Source: Hsuehochloa calcarea
Taxonomy: Eukaryota; Streptophyta; Magnoliopsida; Poales; Poaceae
Direction of reading: 5' to 3'
Length of the DNA: 64,000 bases
Assembly: GCA_036346395.1 (NCBI GenBank)
Contig: CM070609.1
Span: 30,881,223 to 30,945,222 of the forward strand
Below, piece after piece: positions 12,201-23,000 of the stretch (its first letter is position 1; each line of letters begins with the position of its first letter). The notes under the pieces are model-generated. The model had not been told where the DNA came from. It saw only the letters and a program-made list of their open reading frames with translations, and made no database searches. Both the position numbers and the translations under genes were made by a program.

Positions 12201-13505
12201 CTTCAAACTTTACCTTGGTTCCATCCGGACTGACCAAAGTGATGCTTCTACCACCACAATACAAGAGGGTTTGATGATTGGTAAGCCAATCCATTCCCAA
12301 AATCACATCAAGAGACTTGGTGTCTATGATGATGAGATTGGCAAGGAATTCTACCCCTTCTATGGTCACTTTAATCTTAGGGCAACCTTGGTTCGTACTT
12401 AATTCTGAACCGGGAGATTGAACCAGCAAAACACTTTTAAGAGGCAAAACTTCCAACTGATGCCTTTCAGCAAAACTCCGAGAAACAAACGAATGCGAAG
12501 CTCCAGAATCAAACAAAACAGTGGCAGGTGCTGAATTTACAAGGAACTTATCCAGCACGACGTCTGGGGCTGTCTGGGCTTCCTCCACGGCGACGTGGTT
12601 CACACAGCCTCTCCCAAAAGGCTGAGGGGTCTTGACTGGTGCAGCTGGAGTCTGAGGGGCTCCACGTCCGGCTCCTGGAATGGGGGTCCTAGTCGGAGTA
12701 GCTCCCAAGCTGAATCTGAAAGGAAAGGGACCTTGCTTCTGCGGGCAGTTGCTGGCGTAGTGCCCCAACTGATGGCAGTTAAAACAGGTGATCCCGGCGG
12801 CAGGGTTGCCATTTCTTGGCGGCTAGTTGCTGGAGCTGTTGAAGTTGCAGGTCACTTGGACCGCTGGGCGAGGTGCTGCTGCAGGGCTCTGAAAGTGGCA
12901 GGTGGAGCAACACGAGCAGGAAGCGGCACATTCATTCTGGCTCTCTGGGAGTGACTCTGATGGGCACTGTGTTGCATCATCTTCCTCTTGCGGGATTCTT
13001 CCAGCTCACGACGGGATTCTTCTATGAGCATGGCCTTGTTCACTAGGTGCTAAAAATCTGCATAGTCATTCCCAATGACTTGCACCTTCAAGCTGGGGTT
13101 GATTCCTCTCTTGAAGTGCTTCTGACAGGCATCATATGTGGCAACGTCCTCTGGGGCATAACGGGACAGCTGAGTGAATCTGTTAAGGTATTCACTCACC
13201 GACATGTTGCCTTGCTGCAACTCACGAAACTCGTTCTTCTTCATTTCCACCTTCCCATCAGGGATATGGGAGTGGCGGAAAGCTCCTGAAAATTCAGCCC
13301 AAGTGATGCTCTCAGGGTTTCCATGGGCAGCACAGTAGTTCTCCCACCATTCTGCGGCAGTACCTTCGAGCTGGTGGGTGGCATACAGAACCTTCTCGCG
13401 ATCATCACAACGGGTGATAGCGAGTTTCTTCTCCATGGAGCGCAGCCAGTCATCTGCGTCCAATGGCTCGGAGGAGCTAGAGAAAGTGGGCGGATGGGTC
13501 CTCAA
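9218..13505 (-). pseudogene. Gypsy gag-pol polyprotein, disrupted
   Basis: Read on the minus strand from 13505 downward. The gag capsid region (13505-13050) carries the AEWWENY and RFTQLSRYAPE motifs. Next come a Glu/Arg-rich linker and a CxxCxxxxHxxxxC zinc knuckle near 12790-12740. The aspartic protease shows DSGASHSFVS (about 12515). Reverse transcriptase has GYHQLKIRREDIPKTAF, FGLTNAPAYFMNLMN and the FIDD active-site box (about 11575). RNase H has DASRQGLGCVL. The integrase HHCC finger is at 10488-10330, with core fragments down to 9680. The chromodomain is near 9330 (VQWSNHTEEEATWE). The frame is broken by in-frame stops (for example at 13047, 11203, 10981, 10624, 10234, 10066) and by a shift between gag and the protease. 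It therefore cannot be translated as one product. Confidence 0.9.
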
Positions 13506-13865
13506 AAACTCTGACGCCTGGACTGAGGAAAAATTGGGGGTGGAGGCGGCAGTGGCGTGGCACCAGCTTGACTGTTCTGATTCATCATTGCGGCGAGGCG
13601 AATGCGATCCGATTCTGCTGATTCATCATCTGGTCATGTTCTGCATCAGGGAGCTCATCTGCTGAGTCTGGGCTGCCATGAACTAACTCAAACCCTGATC
13701 TGCACTGGCGGCGGGGAAGACGGTGCATTGGCACTTGGGGTCTCATCCTGGCTTGCGGAGTTGTGGGTCTGAACCATCTGCAACAAAGCTTCTCGGTTTA
13801 ATAGATGAGGAGAAGATAGCAATTTAGACGAGAGGAAAAGCACGGAGATGAGTGAGAAACAAGGG

Positions 13866-13957
13866 AGATAGATGGATCAACCTAATGCAGACAAAGTTGG
13901 TTTTACCCAACGGATAGATGGATCAACCTAATGCAGACAAAGTTGGTTTTACCCAAC
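13866..13957. repeat. 46-bp direct tandem duplication in the element's 5' leader
   Basis: The unit GATAGATGGATCAACCTAAT...ACCCAAC occurs twice back to back, almost identically, at about 13866-13911 and 13912-13957. It lies between the 5' LTR and gag, in the untranslated leader; probably a replication-slippage or template-switch product. Confidence 0.75.
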
Positions 13958-14410
13958 GGGCGGATAGCTGAAAAGCTATCAAGAAGCAAGCAAAAGAGGA
14001 CACTCAAGCACAAAAGCCCTATTACGCGGACTAATCGACAATAAAATGAGGGAGGGCAAGTACCAATCTAATTTTTATGGAGGGTCAACTTGGAACAGAC
14101 GACGGATCTTGAGCTTCCAAAGCTTCCATTGCGTGATCTTGAAGGGCTCGATCCTAGGGATAATCCAGAGAAGAGGGAGTCAATTTAAATTTGGAAAACC
14201 AAGTTTCAGAAAAGATAAGATGAAAGAACTTAAGAATGATATAAGAGGGTAAGATAATAAGAAAAGAATAGAATAAGATGAGAAAGAATAGAATAAGAGA
14301 AGAGAAGAATATCTGATCATCAATTGGTTGGTTTGATTTAGAAAATATCTTTTGAATTTTTTTTACTAAGACGACCAATCTAACTAAAGGTTACATCCTA
14401 CAGTCGATAT

Positions 14411-14423
14411 GGCTCTGATACCA
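14411..14423 (-). other. Primer-binding site for initiator tRNA-Met
   Basis: On the minus strand TGGTATCAGAGCC begins 5 nt after the 5' LTR end. This is the standard complement of the plant tRNA-iMet 3' end used by most plant LTR elements, and it confirms the minus orientation. Confidence 0.88.
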
Positions 14424-14428
14424 TCTCT

Positions 14429-14947
14429 TGTCGGACCCCGCGAGTCATGCAACCCCGATACCCTCTGTGCATACCAAGCTAGTCCCATGATCAGTGCTAG
14501 CTCGCACAGTTGCAACAATGATGTTATCATAACCATTCAATAACGAACTAATGAAGCAGACAAAGTAATATTAGTTAACAGCAAAGGACCTTATGGTCAA
14601 GCTCTTACAAAAATCGCCACACAAGGCTTAACATCAGTAGAGTATCTAGTAGCGGAAATCTCAAAATACGTGGACCCCAATCAACATGCCAACAGAAATC
14701 GAGTGGAGTACGTGACCTAGTTCGCGAAGTCTTCAAAGTAGCCTTCCTCATAGAACTCGACGTTCCTTGTTTCTTCTGCTGGGACTGGTCAACAAAGGGG
14801 TATAAAGCCGTGAGTACATAAAGTACTCAGCAAGTCGTAGAGAAATGTATGCACATAGTATTCATGCAAAGCTTAAGTAAGGATGGATTTATGGTTAATT
14901 TGCAGAAAGCAAGTTTAACTGTAAATACAATAATTATATTACAAAGC
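14429..14947 (-). repeat. Truncated 5' LTR of the chromovirus
   Basis: Starts TGTCGGACCCC like 6075 and follows it almost base for base (for example the shared GGGGTATAAAGCCGTGAG). The similarity ends abruptly around 14947; about 2.6 kb of LTR is missing. Confidence 0.88.
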
Positions 14948-15750
14948 GGGACAATGTCCTTTCTCCCGTGCACAGTTGGCCTGTCGCACCCTCCCAAAAT
15001 CCTCATGAAGGCGCACCAACATGTGGAACCGACCAAACTAATAAACAAGGAGTTTACCTCCACGTAGCGAGACAATGTCCTTTTCCCCGTGCGCACAATT
15101 GGTCTTTCCCACCCTCCCAAATTCCACATCGAGGCGCACCAACATGTGAACCCAACCTGATAGGGACAAGGTATATCCCTGCCATCCCCTGTGACACGCG
15201 AATGTATCCATGCCCCCACTTCTTCTGCAACTACCTAAACTGTCGCCTCCCCACTTCTTCTTCACATGCACAAACCAAAATTTGTTGTCGTTCCACTCAT
15301 TCATGTCTCGCGCCGCAACTCGCCACCTGCGTCCTCCCAGCATTCACTTCGTGCCTCGGAGATCCCGACCCCCTCCGGCACTAAGTATGTGGGTTGCAGT
15401 GGCAACGTGCACGAAGATGAGTGGATCCGACATCGTAGGAGGCGGCGGTGTGGGGAGGTAGCGCAACCAACACGAGGAAGTAAAAGGAGGGGAAGCGGCA
15501 TTGGGGATGGGAGGAGGTGGTACCTTGGAGAAGTGGTTGCGCCGAGGAAGGGAGGGGAGGCAGCGATGGCACCCGAGGAATAGGTAGAGACAAAGGAGTT
15601 CTTCCCATGTCGTGTCGTCGTCTCAAGTTCACCGTATCGTGTCCTCTTCATCCTAATCCTCTCCTACGTCGCTACCGCCTCCTGCTTCACGCCGGTTGAG
15701 CAAGCATCTCTGTCTCTCTTACCACCGCGATACCGCCACCGCTTCCTCTA
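14948..15750. other. Unassigned insert between two LTR fragments, with a 124-bp tandem duplication
   Basis: Bounded by the broken 5' LTR (14947) and the start of a second, related LTR (about 15751). The first part consists of two degenerate copies (about 14949-15072 and 15073-15190) sharing ACAATGTCCTTT, CACCCTCCC and GCGCACCAACATGTG. The remainder (15190-15750) is GC-rich with short frames on both strands and no recognised domain. It could be filler at a deletion junction, or captured genomic DNA. Confidence 0.5.
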
Positions 15751-18700
15751 TAAGGACCCGAGATAAACACTCCCAAATCACCTGTGTATTACTGAACTTC
15801 CCATGATCAGTGGCTACCTCACACAGTAAACAAATATGATAACATCCATTATAGCAAAGCTTTATTAATAAATATTAAAATTAATTACCAGAAAAGCTTA
15901 CGAGCCAACAGTAAATAAACACAACAGAAGATGATGAAGAAGTAGTAGAGCCCAGTTAATCTGCCACAGGCAATCGGCTGGGGTAGCAGTCTAGTCATCG
16001 AGATCTTCAGCAGTTGCAAAGTCCTTCTCCTCTAAACAACATTTTATTAAGCAAGATTGGGCACAAACAACCGTGTTCCGCAAGTTACACTCAATAATAG
16101 AATTATAATGCATACAGAGATATATCAATGGAAGGCTTTATAAGGTTGAATTTGCATAAAGCAGTGTTTTCTTTTTAAATATCTATACTAAGTTCCAAAA
16201 TAGTTATTTTACATCAGAAATTAGTTTTAAAAGATAGTTTTATAATATGATAACATCCATCCAAGTGTGGTGAAGGATACCTTCCTATCACATGGCAACC
16301 CGCCCAATTTTTCAATTGGATACGCAATCCAAAATCATTTGATAAAGTTTTTTGAAAATAAAATCAAAGTCTAACTTTGAGTGGCTTTTCTTAGCATGTT
16401 CATGATCGTGGACACGGCTATTCGAATAGTTTTACACTCTACAGAGGTTGTACAACTTTACCCACAAGAGAATATCATCTTATAATGTCCGTCTGATACA
16501 CTTCCGTAGGTGTGCAACTAAGTGATATCACAAGACCTTTATAATGCGCCATCCCACCGTAGTCTCGCCTCGCTAAAGTTTCGCTTCCTTTGGATAGAAA
16601 TTCGTCGGATTTAAGCCCCCACTTGCACTATGTGGGAATATATAAAAGTAGGTCACTCAGACACCCACGCAACCAGATGGCACAATCATGGTGAAATATT
16701 ACAAATTATTTAGCCAAATCCTACCCACTTCAGACTTGTGGTAGTACGATGGGGCTTAGCAAGATGCGGCTCGAAAACCGGTCCTTAACTGACTTGGGCG
16801 ACTTCCAATAAAACCCCAGGTCTCGATCATAGAAATGAATCGATGTCGTGCATAAACATACACCCATCAAAACATCCATTTTGTCCAAGTCCAAACTAAT
16901 TTTCATTTTGATTTTCTTTTCAAAAATCATTCGCAAAAGTTCTATGGTAAAACAATACTATAGGCTCATTTAAATCATAATTGAACATTTGGCTAAAGTT
17001 CCCCAAATTAAATATTTTTGGTCTAAGCCTTGTCTAAGCATCAAGTTTTTAAACAAAAACACCGTGTTAATACAATAGTATTAACAAGAGTTTTATCTAG
17101 GATGACAAGGTGTGAGGGTTTGATGTCCAAGCATTATCAACTCCAATATTAGTACTTCAACCATCAATATTAGAATAATAAACTCCAAATCAATGTATTA
17201 TGTCTGTTGATCCACCACATTATAGTATACATTAATCCACCAACAATTGTAGGTCAACCAAATATTACTATTCACTTAACTTCATCAATTCATCAGTTCT
17301 CTATATTTCAACGAATACACCTGGAATCCATCATAACTTACTATAATAATCTGACTTCATTCTTTATTCATAGCATATACTCGATCATCTTGTTAATACT
17401 AGATTTCCAACAATCCAACAACGATATATTCCAATAATCCAGCAAAGATGTACTTCTATAATCCAATAAAGATATGTTTCTAAAATCCAATCAAGACTTA
17501 TTCCTATAATCCAACCAAGACTTCTTCTAAATCCAACTTCTCTATTCAATCATATACAATAAATCCAATATGACCAACATACCCAATTAATTCCATACTT
17601 CTTGATTCAAACTAATCAACAAAAATCAACATCATGAATTGATAATCCTATAATCCAATCTTCAACAATAATATAATTCTATAATCCAATATCTAATAAT
17701 AACTATTTTTATAATCCGACATCCATCAATGCAACAATAACGTAATCCTATATCCAAAAAGAATAAAGAAAATTTGAGTATCCCACGAGGATATAATATT
17801 ATGATCTAATTAGGATGTAATCCGATAATGATGTATTTCCATAATCCATCATTCAACAATCTGATATTCAATAATTATGTAATTCTATGATCCAATCTCC
17901 ATCGATTATGTAATCCTTTATTCCAATATTCAACAATCATGTTTATGTCATCCAATCTCCTACAATTATATTCTTATAATTCAACATCCAACAATTATAT
18001 TTATATCATTCAATATCCAACAATTACATTTCTATGATCCAACATCCAATAATTATATTTATATCATCCAATCTCCAACAATTATATTTCTATGATCCAA
18101 CATCCAACAATTATATTCATATAATCCAACTTCTAACAATTATATTTATATAACCCAATAATCATGTATTGCTATAATCCAATCTTTTTAAGTTATATCT
18201 CCAAAATATATCACACTTAGAAAGATTCTCTATACTTCCTATTTTGACAATAAATGGGTTATACAAGTGTATTGGGATTAACTTATAAATTTAAAACAGG
18301 GATTTAAATTACAATGAATATAAATAAGCACGCAGCAATAGTTTAAAACAGAATTTAAATAATTTAAAATAGGATTCAAATATGATCAAAGATGTAACTT
18401 GTCTTGCTTAATTAGTGGTTGTTCTCAAATGGCGTCAAAATCTGGTTCTCCGCGGTCATCGAAATCTACACGCGAAAATGAGCCAAGCAAAATAAAATTC
18501 AAATAAAATTCAAATGAACTCAAAATTAAATAATTTAAGTATATATATATAGATTTTGATTTTAGATGAATTTAAAAATTTGAATAACTTGAATCGGAGC
18601 TCGAATGAAGGAGAACGAGCTATCGGAAGTTGAAAAACACATTAAAGGAAGAAAAGGGGGATTTTCGGGATTTATTTTCTGAAGGAAAATCAATTATTGC

Positions 18701-20236
18701 ATCACGATGTCAATGACTGGAATTTGATTTTCAGCTGAATTATTTTCTAAAAAAAGCGCTGTGCCACTCATAAGTGGGCCCCATGGCCATGGACCAAGTC
18801 CACCACGGCACAAGGGTCCACCGTAGACCCGGCTCGCAGCATAGAGGCGGGCTGACGCGTGCGCTGACGCGGGCTCCACGCGGGCGCTGGCACAACGAGG
18901 ACAACGAGGTGGCGCTGACATAGGCGGCCATGTCACCGGGGGACGGCGGCGGCTCGGGTGCGAGGCTCGCAGGCACTACGCGCCACGGTGAGGCACGGTT
19001 GGGGTACCAAAAGGGAGAGGGCGGCAAGTGGAACCCAGTGCTTACCCTTTACGACGAGAGAGCGAGAGAAAAAGGATGGCGATGAGGAAGGAATGCGGCG
19101 GCTGAGATAGGGCTTGCGACGGCGAGGAGGTTCCAGCGATGTCTCAGCAGAGTTAGCACACGCACGAGATAGAACATGGTCTTGCAAACTCGGGGATGTA
19201 GACAATGTCGCCGGAGCTTCAACGGTGGCAACGCAATCGACGGTGGAAGGAGCTCCGGACGAGTGGCTTCAACGGCGCAATACGACGAGCACCGAGGGAG
19301 AGGGAAGAGGAGAATAGGGGGAGAAGAAAGAGGAGGAGGAGGGGCGCATGGAGCTCTGTTTATAGCGGCCGAGTAGGAGTAGGGAAGGAGTTGCGTGGCA
19401 TGGGCGCGCAGTGAGGCTCCGGGCGTAGGGCATGGCGCGGGCCAGCGGGATTCATAGCAGGAGAGAAGGGCATGGGTGCCGGGATGGGTGCGGCTGCAAC
19501 ATTTAATGCGCGTTGACGGGAGCGGCATGACAAGTGGTGAGGCGACGGGGCGGGTGAGGCACGCTGATGCGGCTCAGCTCGGCATGGACGCTCAGCGGAA
19601 AGGACACAGGGAAGAAGAAAAAGGGGGGAGGAGGCGCCGACAGGTGGGGCCCTCCTGTCGGTGAGAGGAGGAGAGGGAGCAGGGAGAGAAGGCCGGGTGG
19701 GCTAGCGAGCCAAGAAAGGATGGGCCGCGCGAGGAGGTTGGCCGGGAGGAAATGGGCTGGAAAAAGGATTCGGCCCAAAGTCAAATTTCAGATTTTTGAG
19801 GTTTTAGCGATTACAGAAATTGAGTAAATTCAATTAGGATTTTAGAAAATAGCAAATAGAGTCCAAAAATTCTAGAAAAATTCACAGAAATTCCTTGAAT
19901 CAATTTGAACTTAACAAAATTATTTTCAACTTAAAGTTAGCTTTTATTTTCACAAATAAATTATTTTACCTTTAAAATAATTAAGGGAAATCTTTTTTAA
20001 AATCCAAAAAACTTTAGGAAATTAATTTAGTTTTTCTTTTTTACTTCAAATCCAATGTAAACCAAGAAACTTAATAAATTTTATTTTTGACTTTTAAAAC
20101 TTAGAAAATTCAAGAAAAGAAATAGAACTCCTTTAAATTTTTTAAAAATCAAGGAAGCTCTTTTACAACTCAGAAAATCAATAAAATAATAACTTTATTA
20201 ATTTTAAAATTAGTAACAGAACTTTGAGATGTTACA
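15751..20236 (-). mobile_element. LTR of a second, related gypsy family, expanded by a minisatellite
   Basis: Starts at GGACCCGAGATAAACACTCCC, so the terminal TGTCG is lost, and ends GAGATGTTACA at 20236. A minus-strand polypurine-like run (CTTGGGGAGGA) and a short stretch of internal DNA follow. The body is collinear with the other two LTRs of this group: GACACGGCTATTCGAATAG near 16410, the GATCAAAGATGTAACTTG box near 18380, and a GC-rich block at about 18770-19780. It is roughly 1.3 kb longer than its relatives, mostly because of the repeat array at about 17150-18190. The GC-rich open frames are low-complexity and not credited as genes. Confidence 0.72.
17941..18170. repeat. 29-bp minisatellite with alternating 58-bp higher-order unit
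   Basis: Consecutive 29-bp units begin CCAACAATTATATT and end alternately TATATCATCCAATCT and TCTATGATCCAACAT, giving a 58-bp double unit. Regular copies start near 17983, 18012, 18041, 18070, 18099 and 18128. Degenerate relatives (AATCCAA, CAACAAT words) extend upstream to about 17150 and downstream to about 18190. Very AT-rich, no coding signal. Confidence 0.8.
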
Positions 20237-20560
20237 TCCTCCCCAAGCCTCACACCTCCTCGCCGTAATGTGTCTAGCGAGGGCTGTAGAGGGTCAATGG
20301 TTGTGAGAACCGAGTCGTGACTTGGGTTTATGGTGGAGGAAAGTGGCTATCGATGAGTAGCCCTCTTCCCTATCAATTAGCAATGGCTGGAAATAGGCAC
20401 CACGTCAGGAAAGGGAACTTGATATCAACTTCAACTTTCAAAGGTAAACAATCTATGAGTTCAAAATTTTAATTTCTAGGTAGTTGCAATAGGTGATGCA
20501 ATAGACGGAGTTAATATTTCTGCTTACATGTGTAAAAGAAATTTGATGTTTATTATGCGG
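20237..20560. other. Remnant of retroelement internal DNA, then unassigned spacer
   Basis: Directly follows the LTR end at 20236 and begins with the polypurine complement TCCTCCCCAAGCC. No coding frame of note; similarity to an element cannot be followed beyond about 20400. Confidence 0.4.
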
Positions 20561-20599
20561 ATTAGGATCCCATCTGCTGATATATATCACTCTCTTTTG

Positions 20600-20628
20600 A
20601 ATTCTGTTGCAACGCACGAACACCCTAC
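20600..20628 (+). mobile_element. Possible Helitron-like (Basho-type) 3' terminus
   Basis: The string GTTGCAACGCACGAACACCC followed by TACTAG resembles the 3' ends of grass Helitron-like repeats, which terminate in CTAG before a T. I see no matching 5' TC end, so this is only a suggestion. Confidence 0.3.
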
Positions 20629-21137
20629 TAGTTATTTATCATTCGTAAGTTGGGTGCTTCGTTCATTGGCCGTGCGACCTTGATTACACAGTAAGTTTAA
20701 CGTAATTGGCCAATAATTGCAGATTAAGCGCACTAGTATATTAGTATAGTTAATGACATCCTGAAATGGTCTAGTCAAAAGCCGAGATGGAATGTCTTGA
20801 GGAAGATGCTTTGGGGAGGGGATAATTAAGCACCAACAATTGTTTAACACCTAGCACTGATCTTCCCGAATCAGTGGTGGAACATACATGAAAATGGCAT
20901 GTTTAATTTTGGGTTTCTACTCCTCGCAAACAAAAAAAGGGTCAAAATGAGACATAAAAATCAGATCTCAACAACCAGGAAAGTCTGCAAATTCATATTT
21001 TGTGTTACAAATGTGACACGTAGAAGGTTAATTTTCTATGAAATTAAGAGGAAACTTGCACATGTCCCTGTAAATAAAGAACCAAACCAATGTCACAGGC
21101 TCAGGTTAGGGTTTGGGGCTTTGGTCAACCTCTCCGA

Positions 21138-21145
21138 TATAAATA
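21138..21145 (+). promoter_or_regulatory. TATA box of the SAMDC gene
   Basis: TATAAATA sits about 200 nt upstream of the first leader donor site (GTGAGT at 21351). This would place transcription start near 21165-21175. The first, untranslated exon would run to 21350. Confidence 0.72.
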
Positions 21146-21350
21146 GCGCCGGTGGCGAGCCCCATCTCCCCCACGCCTTCGAATTGATCGCCTCAGAGAA
21201 CAAACCGCCCTTCTCTATTCTATTCCGCACCAAGCCAAGAACAGCAGCGCCTCCCGCCCACGCCGACGCCCCTCCTCGTTTCTTGGCGTCGAAACCCTTG
21301 GAACCGATCCTTGATTGCTTATCGCGACACGGTCGCATTCTTGAATAATT

Positions 21351-22539
21351 GTGAGTTCCTTTTTCTTGCCTTTGCGTTATGCTCCTGTACCTGTATGATT
21401 ATGTATGCGTTGGGGTTCTTTAGGAACTACGGATGTTGCGTTTGTAATGCGTTGGTCTGGATCTCGATTTAGTTTCTTGAGGGCGTTTTTGGGCGGGGAA
21501 TCGACTCTCTTTAAGCACGAGATTTAGCTGTTGTTCTCCCTTGTTTTTAGGATGCGTTGGAACTTGTTAGATCTTGCTAGGAGTATTGCTCGCTCGCCTG
21601 AAATTCATGAAAGGCACCTCTTCTGGTTCTTTCTTGTCGATGGTTAATCGCTACTGTGGTGAATCTTGTAGCGTTTCACCCTTCTTGTCGTATGTGGTGT
21701 CTTTGTTTATCATATTCAAACCTTCGCAGTTTGCAAGGCCCAAGAAGCAACCCTTTTTTATCGGAAACATCGGTTTTGTTACGTAATCGAAACCATTGCC
21801 ATGTCCCAACTTTTCGTAATGTGCAATTAATAAGCAGCAGTTTGTTGTTTGGCACCATTTTTGTTTCATATTTTTATCATATGATTGTTGCGGGATTTAC
21901 AAGACAAATTCAGGTCTTCTTTTTTAATCATCGATCTTTTGCTTTGGTTCTTGGTAGGCTGTGGTTTTTCATCTTGTTTATTCTCACATTACTTTTTACT
22001 GATTCTCGATGTTCTGGCATAAGAACAGTTGCATTTACCTTCACGGATGTTGGTCAACCTATTCTGTTCTTTAGGCATATGGAATCCACTCTTTTCCTGA
22101 AGAAAAATCTGTAAATAACAAAGGAAACAATTTTGGTGCATAGTGTGATTGAGTAACTGTATGAGAAATCAGTTTTCATGTGCCTACTCAATTTTGGAGC
22201 TATCAAGTTAGGATATAGAGTTAACCTTCTTGCTTCATTTTCTTACGAACCTAAGATAGGATTCATCCTCCTTTGTGGATTATTTGTTCCAATAGTTCAT
22301 AGCCTAATGCCTAAAGGCACTAGTGTTTCACTAATGCAATTATGTGTGCTTTCTCACTTCTAAGCATCTTACTACTATGCTGTCTGCTCTTCAAGTGGAA
22401 ATTGTTTCAGCATCTAAACAAAAATTTGTGCTTGCAAACGATTTGTGCTCATCTAATTGTGTATGTTGTTCTGTTGCCTAAGAGAATCATATTATTTCGG
22501 TTACTTACTCTGTTATCTTGATGTTGGACAAGGGAACAG
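21351..22539 (+). other. Leader intron 1 of SAMDC
   Basis: Opens ATT|GTGAGT and closes GGGAACAG|TTG. About 1.19 kb, T-rich in its 3' part, with only spurious frames. Long 5'-UTR introns are usual in plant AdoMetDC genes and often raise expression. Confidence 0.7.
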
Positions 22540-22545
22540 TTGTTG

Positions 22546-22554
22546 ATGTTCTAA
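22546..22554 (+). promoter_or_regulatory. Tiny uORF of SAMDC (Met-Phe-stop)
   Basis: ATG TTC TAA, whose last base is also the first base of the small-uORF ATG at 22554. This one-base overlap is the hallmark of plant AdoMetDC leaders, in which ribosome choice between tiny and small uORF makes main-ORF translation respond to polyamine level. The element lies seven bases inside exon 2. Confidence 0.85.
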
Positions 22555-22814
22555 TGGAGTCAAAAGGTGGCAAGAAGTCTAGCAGTAGTAGTAGTTCCAT
22601 GTACGAAGCTCCCCTCGGATACAAGATTGAGGACGTTCGCCCGGCCGGAGGAATCAAGAAGTTCCAGTCTGCTGCTTACTCCAACGTAAGCACCAAAAGA
22701 TATAACCATTGTAGTCCTAAATTAAAATGTGCTCACTGAAGCATTTCATACTCTGGTTTCTGATGCTTATTTGCTTGATCTTTTGTTTTGCAGTGCGTCC
22801 GCATGCCATCCTGA
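22554..22814 (+). CDS. Small uORF of SAMDC (50 codons), polyamine-responsive attenuator peptide
   Basis: Two exons, 22554-22685 and 22794-22814, joined across a GT-AG intron (22686-22793), encode 50 residues and a stop. The peptide starts MESKGGKKSSSSSSS, continues MYEAPLGYKIEDVRP and ends AAYSNCVRMPS. This is the highly conserved plant sequence-dependent uORF that stalls ribosomes and represses AdoMetDC translation when polyamines are abundant. It overlaps the tiny uORF by one base. The intron falls between Asn44 and Cys45, so only spliced mRNA carries the complete conserved C-terminus. Its preservation argues that this locus is, or very recently was, regulated normally. Confidence 0.92.
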
Positions 22815-23000
22815 TATCCCTTCACATGCCTTTCGCCGTAGAGTAGGATTTTACTGCAATTTTCCTTTCTTTTTATGCAATAATTCTCCCTTGGCTGGCT
22901 GCATTCTCTGCTACTACGCTCTAAATCTCTTCCCTTGTCTTCTCCGATCTCTCCTGCCCTCTCTCATCCTCTCTTCCTTGCAACACTTGATCCAGTGGCG

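Larger units (their letters stand above)
6075..14947 (-). mobile_element. Decayed Ty3/gypsy chromovirus (Tekay/Del-like), 5' LTR truncated
   Basis: A minus-strand LTR element. Its 3' LTR is 6075-9205. The polypurine tract follows at 9206-9222. The gag-pol region is about 9218-13505. The primer-binding site (14411-14423) and the first-encountered part of the 5' LTR (14429-14947) complete it. The two LTR copies match at roughly 95 per cent over their shared 519 bp by eye, indicating moderate age. The 5' LTR stops abruptly at about 14947, so no target duplication can be tested. Gene order protease-RT-RNaseH-integrase with a C-terminal chromodomain marks the chromovirus group. Several in-frame stops and frameshifts make it non-autonomous today. 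Confidence 0.9.

Noticed and set aside
18694..19827. Cluster of open frames in the LTR at 15751-20236
   Set aside because: Same GC-rich LTR block as above; frames on both strands and no homology.
6075..20236. One single large LTR element spanning 6075-20236
   Set aside because: The LTRs at 6075/14429 and at 15751 belong to different families, and the primer-binding site at 14411 pairs only with the first.
22935..23000. In-frame upstream extension of the SAMDC start
   Set aside because: The extension has no upstream ATG and precedes the conserved N-terminus; ATG at 23001 gives the normal family length.
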